DNA of 64,000 bases from JAWKTV01 sp041398905 (GTDB taxonomy: Bacteria > Planctomycetota > Planctomycetia > Planctomycetales > Planctomycetaceae): contig JAWKTV010000008.1 in NCBI GenBank assembly GCA_041398905.1, positions 186,001-250,000 on the forward strand, written 5' to 3'. Under the pieces are notes generated by a model, which saw only the letters and a program-made list of their open reading frames with translations, did not search any database and was not told the DNA's origin. Position numbers and translations under genes: made by a program. Shown one piece after another: positions 1 through 8,419 of the stretch (position 1 is the stretch's first letter; every line of letters begins with the position of its first letter).

Positions 1-300
1 ATCACTTTGACGAGGACATCGTTGTTCCCCAGTTCAGGCTCGGGACATCCTCCATCCACAGTCCCCGCCGGGCATGTGACTTGACGAGCGCGCGATATGA
101 ATTGGTGATCCTGACGAATCGATTCATTCCGGCGATCAACATACTTGCGCGGGATATAGCCGCCTGCTTCGCACCGCTTCGTCAAGCGTACCGCGCTTCT
201 GTGCTGACGGAAAGCAGATGCGGGCTGATCTTCTCAGTTTTGGCGGTCCGCAGGGAACCGCCGGGCGACGTCTCACGGGAGTCGCCCGCTCAAAAGCCAA
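1..300. other. Left edge, no gene recognised
   Basis: Short open frames on both strands cover this stretch, but none has a recognisable motif, a good ribosome-binding site or a protein-like composition. I see nothing here beyond the distal side of the terminator that follows. Confidence 0.4.
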
Positions 301-336
301 GCAGCCAGTCGCATCTGGCGAGATGCGACTGGCTGC
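301..336 (-). terminator. Intrinsic terminator after the 387-977 gene
   Basis: A perfect 16-bp inverted repeat (301-316 against 321-336) encloses a 4-base loop (GGCG). It lies about 50 bases beyond the stop codon of the minus-strand gene ending at 387. On the minus strand the stem is followed by TTGGCTTTTGAGC, a short T-rich run, which fits rho-independent termination of that gene. Confidence 0.7.
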
Positions 337-386
337 GAGTTGACAGTTGAACAATCGACGACGGGTGGGCTGCCTGTGACTCGCGA

Positions 387-977
387 TCAGTAGATCAGGT
401 AGTCACGCAGTTCGCGGGACTGTTGCGGGGCGATGACCGGATTGACACCCGGAGCCGGCAGCGGACGCTGAAACTCGACGGGGGCAATCGCCGCCGGAAC
501 GTAGTGCATGCCACCGTTGGCGGCGCTGGGCATCGGCACGATTCGCGGCGTCTGCACCCACTGGCCGTTCGTCGACTGCGGAGCGTAGCCGTAGTACCCG
601 TTCGGCTCGGTCTGCGCACGACCGGGGTCGGCCATCCCTTCATACTGGTGCCACCACTGCTGCGAGTAAGGCAGACCGTGAGGCAGTCCCCAGCCCACGG
701 ACGTCTGCGTCTGCGAGAAGACGTGGTGGTAGTTGTACGGCCGACCAGAGTGGTAGCCGCCGTAGTACGGCATGTACTGCAGGTATCCGTGCTTCCACGG
801 TTCCTGGTCGTCATAGGGAAACAGCGGTTCGCTGCTGCCCACGGAGCCGGCGCCAAGGTACTCACCCCCGCCGTGGCCGGCGTCGGAGTAGCCCCCTTCC
901 GCTCCATAGAAATCCTGTGCGGCAGCGGCCTGAGCCATCATTGCCACCACTGCAGCACACATTGTCAGCCTGGTCAT
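387..977 (-). CDS. Secreted Gly/Tyr-rich protein, unknown function
   Basis: A 196-residue protein I do not recognise. The ATG at 977 is preferred over an upstream start at 1034 because GGAGAG sits 7 bases before it and the product then opens with a signal peptide (MTRLTMCAAVVAMMAQAAAA). The mature part is rich in Tyr, Gly, Pro, His and Gln, with clusters such as GYLQYMPYYGGYHSGRPYNY, and ends in a Pro/Gln/Arg stretch. This composition suggests an exported structural or surface protein rather than an enzyme. It diverges from another secreted Gly/Tyr/Pro-rich protein at 1371, so the two may share a role and a promoter region. A strong hairpin lies downstream at 301-336. Confidence 0.6.
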   Translation of the reverse strand: MTRLTMCAAVVAMMAQAAAAQDFYGAEGGYSDAGHGGGEYLGAGSVGSSEPLFPYDDQEPWKHGYLQYMPYYGGYHSGRPYNYHHVFSQTQTSVGWGLPHGLPYSQQWWHQYEGMADPGRAQTEPNGYYGYAPQSTNGQWVQTPRIVPMPSAANGGMHYVPAAIAPVEFQRPLPAPGVNPVIAPQQSRELRDYLIY

Positions 978-1370
978 GGCGTCTCTCCTGGTTCGCCGAG
1001 TGAATACTCGTCGCATGTCGGGGAGCTCGTCCATGAGCCGCCGCAGCGCGTCGGTTCTTCAAATCCATCATTGACTGGCTGGTTCACCGGAAACTCCGTT
1101 GCCGGGAAGCAACCGCCCCTTTTCATCGACATGGCAATCGGCGCGATGTCGTGGATTTCCGGCGACAAGCCCTCAGATCCGGCAAATGTGGCCGAACATT
1201 CCGATCACGCATGGTTTTGACGGCCGCACGGCCTCGCGAACGGTCGGATGCGAGGCCTACAAACGAAGCAGGAAGTCGACCCGACAAATCTGACGTCGCC
1301 CCGTCCTTCCAACCCGCACTGACAACCACACCGCCACAACTGCGATCACCGCAAACATCCGGAGCCTGAC
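978..1370. other. Divergent intergenic region
   Basis: This 393-bp gap separates two divergent genes for secreted proteins and must hold both promoters. I could not pick out convincing -35/-10 boxes. No RNA gene or copy of the TGCA-N7-TGCA operator is present. Confidence 0.4.
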
Positions 1371-1991
1371 ATGAATCGCCTGCTATTGACCATCGCCACC
1401 GCCAGCTCGATCGCGGTCGCCGCCTCGGCCGATGATCTCCGGCTCCCGCCCGTGCCGCACAGCGACGGACCGACTCCGATCCTGTCCGCGCCGTCCAACG
1501 ACGCCGGTGCCGTCGGCAGCGTCCACTCCGAAGCAATCCCGTCCGGACCGAAGGTCTCGCCGCAGCCGATGCACATCGACTCCTTCCCCCACGGGGACTA
1601 CCAGTCCGACTCCTATGAACACGGCTCATACACTGCCGACGACTCGCACATGTCAGGTGCGGTGATCAACGGCGAGAGCTACGTCACCGAATACCAGTCG
1701 CCCATGCCGTATCACGCGGCTCCACTGGCTCCCCTCTCGGCTGGTTGCAACTGCGCGGGTGGATCGTCGTTCGGATCAACGCCCGTCGGCGGCGCGACCG
1801 GCTTTGGCGGAGCGAGCTACGGCTACACAGCCGGCACCGACGCGATGGGCCTTTCCAACACCGCAGGCGGCGTTGGCGGCTACACGGGAGCCCCCGCCAG
1901 CGGCATGCACCAGCGACATCCCTACTACAACTACCGCGCCCCCTGGTACTACGTCGGCCCCGCCAGCAACACCGTGACGATTATCTGGTAG
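1371..1991 (+). CDS. Secreted Gly/Pro/Tyr-rich protein, unknown function
   Basis: A 206-residue protein with a signal peptide (MNRLLLTIATASSIAVAASA then DD). The first half is Pro/Ser/Asp-rich; residues from about 120 to 180 are Gly/Ala/Thr-rich with a Cys pair (GCNCAGG). The C-terminus is aromatic (HPYYNYRAPWYYVGPASN) and ends in VTIIW, which could be an outer-membrane-like or assembly signal. No enzymatic motif is visible. It diverges from the similarly composed gene at 387-977, so they look like a pair of exported surface or matrix proteins. Confidence 0.6.
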   Translation: MNRLLLTIATASSIAVAASADDLRLPPVPHSDGPTPILSAPSNDAGAVGSVHSEAIPSGPKVSPQPMHIDSFPHGDYQSDSYEHGSYTADDSHMSGAVINGESYVTEYQSPMPYHAAPLAPLSAGCNCAGGSSFGSTPVGGATGFGGASYGYTAGTDAMGLSNTAGGVGGYTGAPASGMHQRHPYYNYRAPWYYVGPASNTVTIIW

Positions 1992-2107
1992 TCGCCGGCT
2001 TGGCGGTTGGTTGACCCTCGTTGTCAGATCGGCCAACGCCCCCGCGCACGTTGCGGATCGCAGTTCGTCAGGTTGTTTCGCAGGCATCTGCTATGCTGTG
2101 AGGCGCT

Positions 2108-3283
2108 ATGGATTACCGCCTCACACTACCGCGCCGCATCGAGTTCCGCTGCGGCGCGCGCGAACAGCTCGGATCGATCGCCAGCCAGCTCGGACGCCGG
2201 GTCTGGCTGGTGAACGGATCGCGGACCCTCGAACGGAACGGCGTGATTGACAGGCTGCGCGCGATTTGCGGTGCCTGTGGCCTGTCGCTGCTGCCGTTGC
2301 CGGTGGCCTCGCGCGAGCCGCAGGTGCAAGATGTCGACGCGCTGGTACGTCAGGTCCGTGAAGCCGGCACGGGCGAAGCGGACGTGGTGCTGGGGATCGG
2401 CGGCGGTTCGGCGATCGATCTCGCCAAAGCTGTCGCCGCGCTCGCGACGCAGCCGGGCGGACACTCGATTCGTGACTACCTCGAAGGCATCGGCCGCGGC
2501 CGCCAACTGACGGCACCGCCGCTACCGATCATCGCCATGCCGACGACCGCCGGCACCGGCAGCGAAGCGACCTGCAACGCCGTCATCAGCTCGACTGACC
2601 CGCCCGTCAAGAAGAGTCTACGATCCGAGTCCCTGATTCCATCGGCCGTCATCATCGACCCCGAACTGACGTTGACCGTCCCGCCAGATGTGACGGCCGC
2701 GACCGGGATGGACGCCCTGACTCAACTGATCGAGAGCTTTCTCTCGCGGCGGGCGAATGCGTTCACCGACGGCCTCTGTCGTGCCGGCCTGCAGGCTGGC
2801 CTGCCAATGCTCGCCCGCGCCTGCCGCGACGGTCACGACATCGCAGCCCGCACCGCGATGTCACATGCCGCCTTCCTCAGCGGGATGGCGCTCGCGAACT
2901 CCGGGCTGGGCATGGCTCACGGCGTGGCGGCGGCACTCGGCGTCGTCGCGAGCGTACCGCACGGGCTGGCCTGCGCCGTGATGCTGCCGAGTACCCTCCG
3001 CGCCAATCTTACCGTGCGACTCGACCGCATCGCCGAGATCGGACGAATGCTGCCCACTGTCGGCCTGGGAATGGCCAGCGATCACGAAGCCGCGAACGCG
3101 GCGATCGACTTCATCGAACAACTCTGCGATGAACTCGACATCCCCCGCCGACTCAGTGAGCTCGGCATCACCAGGGCGCAGCTTCCGCGACTCGTCGCCA
3201 CCTCGCGCGGCAACAGCATGAGTGGCAATCCCCGCGACATCGATGACGCGGAACTGCTGCAGCTACTCCAGCAAATCTGCTGA
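2108..3283 (+). CDS. Iron-containing (group III) alcohol dehydrogenase
   Basis: A 391-residue protein of the Fe-ADH/dehydroquinate-synthase-like fold, predicted to be a cytoplasmic NAD(P)-dependent alcohol or aldehyde oxidoreductase. The nucleotide-binding GGGSAIDLAK lies near residue 98 and PTTAGTGSE near 145. Metal ligands expected in the family are visible as the Asp of GMDALTQ, the His of GLGMAHG and the His of VPHGLAC. The usual fourth ligand is His in DALTH; here it is Gln (DALTQ), which may weaken or change metal use, although I recall this variant in other family members. Start: ATG with GAGG six bases upstream. It runs convergently into comM with 15 bp between. The substrate cannot be read from the sequence. 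Confidence 0.85.
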   Translation: MDYRLTLPRRIEFRCGAREQLGSIASQLGRRVWLVNGSRTLERNGVIDRLRAICGACGLSLLPLPVASREPQVQDVDALVRQVREAGTGEADVVLGIGGGSAIDLAKAVAALATQPGGHSIRDYLEGIGRGRQLTAPPLPIIAMPTTAGTGSEATCNAVISSTDPPVKKSLRSESLIPSAVIIDPELTLTVPPDVTAATGMDALTQLIESFLSRRANAFTDGLCRAGLQAGLPMLARACRDGHDIAARTAMSHAAFLSGMALANSGLGMAHGVAAALGVVASVPHGLACAVMLPSTLRANLTVRLDRIAEIGRMLPTVGLGMASDHEAANAAIDFIEQLCDELDIPRRLSELGITRAQLPRLVATSRGNSMSGNPRDIDDAELLQLLQQIC

Positions 3284-3298
3284 GCAACGCGCGGGCAC

Positions 3299-4837
3299 TC
3301 ATCCCGCCCAGTAGTTCCGGTCAAGCGTGCGGTAATTGATCGCTTCGCTGAGGTGGTGGGATTCGATGGTGTCGCTCGCTTCGAGGTCCGCGATCGTTCG
3401 GCTGATCCGCAGAATCTTGTCGTGCGCCCGGGCCGAGAGGCCCATCTCCTCCATCGCCCCCTTCAGCAACCCTTCGGCATCGGGGGCGAGCTTGCAGTGC
3501 TTACGAATCTCTCGCGGCTTCATCCGGCCGTTCATTCCCGTGCGCGTGCCGGCGAAGCGCACCCGTTGACGATCGCGAGCCTCCAGCACGCGCTCCCGCA
3601 TCACCGCGCTGCCGGTTCCCTCCTGCTTGTCGGCCAGTTCGCGGAACGGCACGGGAGGGACTTCGATATGAATGTCGATTCGATCGAGCAACGGACCACT
3701 GATACGCGACACGTACCGCTCGACTTGCAGCGGGTTGCATTTGCACTGCCGTTTCGGGTCGCCGCGATAACCGCACGGACAGGGGTTCATCGCTGCGACG
3801 AGCATCAGGTCGGCCGGAAACGTCACGCTGCCGACCGCGCGCGAGATGGTGACGTTTCCCTCCTCCAGCGGCTGCCGCATCACTTCGAGTGTGCGGCGAT
3901 TGAACTCGGGCAACTCATCGAGGAACAGCACGCCGTGATGCGACAGCGAGATTTCACCCGGCGTCGGCGTGCTGCCGCCGCCGACCAGTCCGGCTTCACT
4001 GATCGTATGGTGCGGCGAGCGAAACGGCCGCTGCAACAAGAGCGGCTGCCCCTCCGGTAACCGCCCGACGGCACTGTAGATGCGGGTCGTCTCCAGGCTC
4101 TCCTCCGGAGAGAGCGACGGCATGATCGTCCCCAGCCGCGACGCGAGCAGCGTCTTGCCGGTGCCCGGACTTCCGATCATCAGCAGGTGGTGACGCCCCG
4201 CCGCCGCGATCACCACCGCCCGCTTGGCCGCTTCCTGCCCCTTCACATCCGAATAGTCGACTTCGTATCCGCCGTACTCGCGCACCGCCTCATCCCAGGA
4301 AAACGGCACCGGATCGATCGGCAGTAAGCCCGAAAAGAACCCGACCGCCTCGGCCAGTGAGCCAACGGCGATCACCTCCAGGCCATCCACCACGGCCGCC
4401 TCACGCGCGTTCTCGATCGGCACCACCACGCCGCGTCGGCCATCGGCCTGCGCCTGCAGGGCCATCGACAGCACACCCTTCACGGGACGCAACAGCCCAT
4501 CGAGCGCGAGCTCTCCCACGACCGCGAACTCCCCGAAATCGTCCGACTGCAACTGCCCGCTCGCCGCCAACAGTCCCAACGCAATCGGCAGGTCGAACGA
4601 CGAAGCCTCCTTGGGGAAGTCCGCCGGAGAGAGGTTGATCACGATCCGGTCGATCGGCCGCGAATAGCCGCTGTTCACCAACGCCCGCTCAATGCGGTAA
4701 GTACTCTCCTTCACCGCCGTCTCCGCCATCCCCACGAGGATCGTCTTCGGCATCGCTCCCGGCGAGATATCGACCTCGACCTCAACCGGCCGGGCGTCAA
4801 TCCCGAAGAGCGAATGGGTGAACAACTTCGCCAGCAT
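3299..4837 (-). CDS. comM: ComM/YifB-family Mg-chelatase-like AAA+ ATPase
   Basis: A 512-residue protein colinear with YifB/ComM. It has an N-terminal lon-protease-like domain (opening MLAKLFTHSLFGIDARPVEV), a chelatase-type AAA+ core with Walker A GSPGTGKTLLASRLG near residue 220 and Walker B LFLDELPEF, a Cys-rich insert (NPCPCGYRG then QCKC) that may bind a metal, and a C-terminal helical domain. ComM is known as a hexameric helicase that promotes branch migration during integration of transforming DNA. The ATG at 4837 is chosen because the family begins there; the frame is open 14 codons further. The gene is intact, unlike many in this window, and stands alone between the alcohol dehydrogenase and a stretch of mobile-element debris. 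Confidence 0.92.
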   Translation of the reverse strand: MLAKLFTHSLFGIDARPVEVEVDISPGAMPKTILVGMAETAVKESTYRIERALVNSGYSRPIDRIVINLSPADFPKEASSFDLPIALGLLAASGQLQSDDFGEFAVVGELALDGLLRPVKGVLSMALQAQADGRRGVVVPIENAREAAVVDGLEVIAVGSLAEAVGFFSGLLPIDPVPFSWDEAVREYGGYEVDYSDVKGQEAAKRAVVIAAAGRHHLLMIGSPGTGKTLLASRLGTIMPSLSPEESLETTRIYSAVGRLPEGQPLLLQRPFRSPHHTISEAGLVGGGSTPTPGEISLSHHGVLFLDELPEFNRRTLEVMRQPLEEGNVTISRAVGSVTFPADLMLVAAMNPCPCGYRGDPKRQCKCNPLQVERYVSRISGPLLDRIDIHIEVPPVPFRELADKQEGTGSAVMRERVLEARDRQRVRFAGTRTGMNGRMKPREIRKHCKLAPDAEGLLKGAMEEMGLSARAHDKILRISRTIADLEASDTIESHHLSEAINYRTLDRNYWAG

Positions 4838-5070
4838 GCATCCGCCCGTCCAGAGTCCGTAGAATGTGTTAGACCACAATGTATCGAATCATCCAACCCG
4901 CCAGCCACATCAACGCACCGTCAGCGGGTGTTGACTCGGAGGTACTGGCAAATCTTGTGTCCTGTCGGTTGGTTCAGGCCGCGTCCGGGGCGGGCCGTCT
5001 TGGGATGGTCTGCCTTCGAGGAGGGGAACCATCAGCGCGGGCCCGTTGAGGCTGTTGACAGCGGTTCAAA

Positions 5071-5190
5071 GTGGTGGCGACGGTCGAAGAGGTGCGGCTG
5101 GTGTTTCAGGACCGGCTGGTGGCCGGTCACCAGCGGTGCTGGGGGCAGGAACGGACCTTCTTCGAGCCGATCCACTACCTCACGCTGCTG
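5071..5190 (+). pseudogene. Remnant of an IS21-type IstA transposase
   Basis: About 36 codons read VEEVRLVFQDRLVAGHQRCW followed by GQERTFFEPIHYLTLL. This matches my memory of the conserved C-terminal region of IS21-family IstA transposases (…RLVA.H.RCWG…PIHYLALLERKPGA…). Nothing before or after continues the protein, and no IstB gene is adjacent, so it is a scrap of an old insertion. It abuts the tRNA-Phe-derived repeat, a typical place for debris to gather. The identification is from motif memory only. Confidence 0.45.
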
Positions 5191-5306
5191 CACAGGGGCG
5201 ATACCGCCCCCTCCTCCGCGCACAAGAAAACCCCGCAAGTCCACAGGACGGGCGGGGTTCTGGAAGTGGACAGGGCCGGAATCGAACCGGCGACACCAGG
5301 ATTTTC
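5191..5306 (-). repeat. Displaced copy of tRNA-Phe 3' half and its terminator (att-like)
   Basis: This stretch is a direct repeat of 52348-52463. The 40 bases at 5267-5306 are identical to the 3' part of the tRNA-Phe gene at 52424-52463, from the discriminator base to the anticodon loop, where identity stops abruptly. The next ~75 bp include the same terminator hairpin (stem 5229-5236 with 5252-5259) with a few mismatches. The 5' half of the tRNA is absent, so this is not a functional tRNA. Its orientation, 3' end away from the intervening DNA, is what integration of an element into a tRNA 3' end leaves at the far end. Confidence 0.8.
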
Positions 5307-5424
5307 CGTTTGGAGGTGCGCGGATCGTTCATGTCCACCAGGGTCCAGACTTGTCCATCGACTCCGAGTTGTGAGTCCCTGGGATGTCATGGGAGCGCGA
5401 GGGCGTCCAAGTTGGTCCACTGGC

Positions 5425-5446
5425 TTGGCTGCACTTGGGCTGTACA
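5425..5446. repeat. Tandem TTGGCTG-type repeat near the left att-like copy
   Basis: TTGGCTGCAC is followed at once by TTGGGCTGTAC. A near-copy, TTGGCTGTAC then TTTGGCTGCAC, lies at 52331-52351 beside the right repeat. Both lie on the inner side of the 47-kb bracket. They could be arm-type binding sites of a tyrosine recombinase or residues of a lost gene. No integrase gene is present to support the first reading. Confidence 0.35.
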
Positions 5447-5636
5447 CGGTGTTGCCGATATGAGTGGCGGGCAGCACTTGCACGATCAAGTCGGCTGAGG
5501 TCATGGCCGTTCAATGTCTCCATCACGCGACCTGCCTTGCCATGGCAATCCATCAGGTTCGCAAGGGGCAGACGTGTGACACATTTCCCGCGAATCCTGA
5601 CCAAAAGCGGCCCACCACTGCACGTAACAAATTATC

Positions 5637-5651
5637 TGCAAGCGGCTTGCA
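5637..5651. promoter_or_regulatory. Fur-family-type operator TGCA-N7-TGCA
   Basis: TGCAAGCGGCTTGCA is a perfect 7-1-7 palindrome, 40 bases before the GTG at 5691 and 88 before the ATG at 5739 of a Fur-family gene. It is one of eight exact TGCA-N7-TGCA copies in the window, all intergenic. The position suggests autoregulation. The same 15-bp geometry is known for the Streptomyces Nur box (TTGCAA-N5-TTGCAA). Confidence 0.65.
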
Positions 5652-5690
5652 AATACTGGACAGTATGGATGTCATCGTGTATCGTCCGCG

Positions 5691-6188
5691 GTGAACAACC
5701 GGTTCGTGTCCGACTCTGTTACAAAATCGACTTTTGAGATGACCAAGAGAAGTCCCAAAGAGATCCCTCAGATCCGCAGTGCAATTCGCGACTCGGGGCT
5801 TCGAGGAACGCCCGCACGGATCGCGGTACTGCAACAACTCCAGCAGGCGACATCGCCACTCACGCATGCTGAACTGGCCGAGACGCTCGTGCCGCTCGGT
5901 TTCGACAAGGCCACGATCTTTCGCAACCTCAACGACCTGGCCGAAGCGGGCCTCGTCTCGAGGACCGAGCTGGGTGATCACGTCTGGCGCTTTGAGGTCC
6001 GCGATCCGCACAACCCCGAGGCGGATCAACATCCGCATTTCGTCTGTGTCGAGTGCGGTGGCGTGACGTGCCTGGGCGACATGGAGTTTACGTCGGCGTC
6101 CAAACGACGGGCCAAGACGATCGGCAGCCTCACCGAGATTCTGATCAAGGGGCACTGCGAAACTTGTGTTTCGAAGCATGCGACCTGA
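5691..6188 (+). CDS. Fur-family metalloregulator (Zur-like candidate)
   Basis: A cytoplasmic Fur-fold repressor. The winged-helix part contains the recognition region GFDKATIFRNLNDLAEAGLV. The dimerisation and metal part carries HPHFVCVEC and, near the C-terminus, CETC, giving the CxxC pairs of a structural zinc site and a His-x-His sensor element. The frame opens at GTG 5691, but the ATG at 5739 (MTKRSPKEI) gives a protein of ordinary length (149 aa) and is the likelier start. A perfect TGCA-N7-TGCA palindrome lies upstream. It is convergent with a ZIP transporter, and the predicted targets elsewhere in the window suit zinc. The metal is inferred; Fe, Mn, Ni or peroxide sensing cannot be excluded. 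Confidence 0.88.
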   Translation: MNNRFVSDSVTKSTFEMTKRSPKEIPQIRSAIRDSGLRGTPARIAVLQQLQQATSPLTHAELAETLVPLGFDKATIFRNLNDLAEAGLVSRTELGDHVWRFEVRDPHNPEADQHPHFVCVECGGVTCLGDMEFTSASKRRAKTIGSLTEILIKGHCETCVSKHAT

Positions 6189-6227
6189 GGTCGACGCCAG
6201 GATGTCGATGGCGATCGCGCTGGCGAG

Positions 6228-7370
6228 TTAGTGACCGTGCAGATGGGTTGGCTCAAGAAACCCAATGGCCCACGCGGCGAGCACCCCCAGAAGCAGCGCC
6301 GCTGATAGACGGACCCGGTTGTGCGAATGGAATTGCATCTCCGGGAGCAGATCGCTGAGTGCGATCGTCAGGAACATGCCGGCCGAGAACGCGAGCGCGT
6401 AGGCGACGAACAGCGGAGTCTCGCCGCCTCCCAACCCCATCGCGCCGAGATGAAAGAGGACCGCTCCCAGCGGACACAGCATCGCATAGCCCAGATTGAC
6501 GAGCGTTCGACGGCGGGACGATGCGCCGGCTGTCGCCATCAGTGACGAGATCGACAGCGAGTCCATTGGCTTGTGCAGCGCGATCGCGGCGGCGACCCCC
6601 AGTCCGTAAAGCCCCCATCCGGATGCGTGGCCCGCCTCGGCCTGAATACTGGCGCCGAGGGCGACGCCGTCGAGCAGCGTGTGCACTCCCAGCCCAAACA
6701 GCACGCCTCCCCACGAAGCCCCCTTTCCGGCATGCCCCGACTCGTGAGCAGGCCCATGACGACACGCGCCGCCGACATGCTCCGGATGTGCTTCGCACGT
6801 CAATTGAAGCGAGTCGGCTTCGGCCACGACGGGTGGCTCATGCACATGGAAGTGGAACGCTCGCAGCAGCGCGAACATCAGCAGCACGCCAGCGAGTACC
6901 CACAGCATCAGCGCGTCGACCGCTCCTCCAGGCGCGGCATGCAGAGCGTGCGGCAACATGTGCATCACCCCGATACCCAGCATCAGGCCCCCTACGAAAC
7001 TGAGCAGTGTCTGCACCCGGTTGTGCGTCAACGTGACCAGCCGCGGCAGGATTCCACCGATCCACGAGGCGGCCGCGATCAAGACGCCATACAGTAGCGT
7101 CAGCGTCCAGACGATCTGAGCTGTCTCGGATGCCGACGAACTGTCGGTGGATCGCTCGTCTCCGCCAGTTCGATGCTCGTGCCCGTGGTTGTGAGGGTCC
7201 TCATGTTGGTGGTCGTGATAATGCTGGTGGACGTTCGAGCGAGACGGCGCCGCCATGAGCGCGGTCGCCGACATCACACATAGATGCAGGCCGCCGAGCA
7301 GCGCAATCGACAACCCCCACGAAATGCCGCGGCGGCAACTGGCTGGGATGGCGCGATCCCGAGAAGTCAT
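6228..7370 (-). CDS. ZIP-family metal transporter with His-rich N-terminus
   Basis: A 380-residue integral membrane protein. Residues ~45-70 are a His/Asp-rich segment (HQHYHDHQHEDPHNHGHEH) that could capture metal, and the central loop is also His-rich. Family signatures are HTLLDGVALG (HxxxDG) and, in the next helix, ALHKPMDS, where classical ZIPs have HE or HK with acidic residues. Eight membrane segments are plausible, and the C-terminus ends in PTHLHGH. ZIP proteins import Zn2+ or related divalent cations into the cytoplasm. It is convergent with the Fur-family gene (39 bp apart), and a one-mismatch operator (CGCA-N7-TGCA) lies 70 bp upstream at 7441. The substrate is inferred as zinc. 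Confidence 0.85.
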   Translation of the reverse strand: MTSRDRAIPASCRRGISWGLSIALLGGLHLCVMSATALMAAPSRSNVHQHYHDHQHEDPHNHGHEHRTGGDERSTDSSSASETAQIVWTLTLLYGVLIAAASWIGGILPRLVTLTHNRVQTLLSFVGGLMLGIGVMHMLPHALHAAPGGAVDALMLWVLAGVLLMFALLRAFHFHVHEPPVVAEADSLQLTCEAHPEHVGGACRHGPAHESGHAGKGASWGGVLFGLGVHTLLDGVALGASIQAEAGHASGWGLYGLGVAAAIALHKPMDSLSISSLMATAGASSRRRTLVNLGYAMLCPLGAVLFHLGAMGLGGGETPLFVAYALAFSAGMFLTIALSDLLPEMQFHSHNRVRLSAALLLGVLAAWAIGFLEPTHLHGH

Positions 7371-7440
7371 GGCAGCGTCTCCGTCACAAAGTGCCCCTTA
7401 CTCGCAGAAAATCGCAGTGCCTCCCAACTGTACCCGCACT

Positions 7441-7455
7441 CGCATTGCGTGTGCA
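7441..7455. promoter_or_regulatory. Near-match operator upstream of the ZIP gene
   Basis: CGCATTGCGTGTGCA, read as TGCA-N7-TGCG on the minus strand, differs by one base from the TGCA-N7-TGCA consensus and lies about 70 bp before the ZIP start codon. One-mismatch copies are expected by chance, so this is a weak call supported by the gene's function. Confidence 0.35.
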
Positions 7456-7589
7456 ATAATGGAACTTGTGAGAACAACGCGATCGACAAGTGGATGTCGC
7501 TTCATGCCGTCACGTTCAAAAGGTCGCGATCCCGTCTGTCCGCGAAGTTTCCTCGGGAGGGAGTGGTTCGAACCGCGCAGCGGCGAGTC

Positions 7590-8410
7590 TTACCGGCGAT
7601 CCGCTTTGACAGACGATGTGGACCGGATCATCCAGGCGAGAATCTGGCCAGTAACGCGCTGCGGGAACGCTCGCACCGCTTGCTCGGCCCACATCCGGCC
7701 TCGGTCCGACAGCGACATTTCGGACCGCCAGTAGGCCTGCTTGACATCCCAGGTGCTGCGCAGCGTCTCGGTCAGTCGACGAGACTTAATCCGCATCGTG
7801 CAGTCGATATCGGACGCTTGCCGTGACGGCAAGTTCTCCAAATGATGTCCAATCGTCAACATGCGGCTCCACAGTTCGTAATCCTGTGCCGGTCGTCCGG
7901 AGAATCGGTACCTCCCGCGGCGAACCGACTCTCTGCGGAACATGACTGTCGGTGCTGCCATCGCGTTGAAGCGCGCATCGCTCGGCGAATCGCCGCGCAG
8001 CTTTCCGGGTAGCTACGAACTCCCAGCGATCGACCGTTCAGGTCGATCATTGCAATGGCCGTACCGAGAACTGCGACGTCCGGACGCCTCGACAACCCCT
8101 CGAACTGCTCTTGGAGCCTCCACGGCTCATTGATGTCGTCGGCGTCGGCGCGGGCGATGATCGCTGATCTCGCCTGTTCCAGCCCCCAGTTCAGTTGTTC
8201 CGTCAGACTGTAATCTGAAGGCAGCCGGATGTCGAATCGTTTGTCGACGGACAGCATTTCCCAATCCATCTCCGAGTCGACAGGCGAGGAATCCAGCAGC
8301 AGCAGTTCCCAGTTCTCCAGCGTCTGTCGTTGGAGACTCCTCAAGGCCTCCGCCAGATAGGACATCGGCGGCCGCTTGATCGGCATCAGAATGGTGATAT
8401 CTGGAGTCAC
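7590..8410 (-). CDS. Family 2 glycosyltransferase, frameshifted
   Basis: The first part (8410 to ~7965) begins MTPDITILMPIKRP, has the GT-A nucleotide-sugar core with LLLDSSPVD and the DxD-like ARADADDINEP, and is followed after a one-base shift near 7965 by FNAMAAPTVMFRRESV and DYELWSRM in the next frame, ending at 7590. The acceptor-region motifs (PTVMFRR, DYELW) are typical of GT2 enzymes that build cell-surface glycans. The enzyme would act on the cytoplasmic face of the membrane. It is the last gene of the minus-strand glycan operon starting at 14293. The single-base shift is either a sequence error or a recent inactivation. Confidence 0.75.
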
Positions 8411-8419
8411 AGTGGATCG

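Noticed and set aside
5267..5306. Possible second tRNA-Phe gene
   Set aside because: Only the 3' half from the anticodon loop is present; the 5' half and its pairing partners are missing.
5429..5443. Operator-like TGCA-N7-TGTA, and its mirror TGTA-N7-TGCA at 52334
   Set aside because: Each is one base off the consensus and lies within the TTGGCTG repeats near the att-like copies; there is no promoter context, so I treat the match as coincidence.
5329..5737. Decayed integrase gene next to the left att-like copy
   Set aside because: Looked for Arg-His-x-x-Arg-Tyr type motifs in all frames between 5.3 and 5.7 kb and saw none; only a short VQPKCSQ-like peptide, which is not diagnostic.
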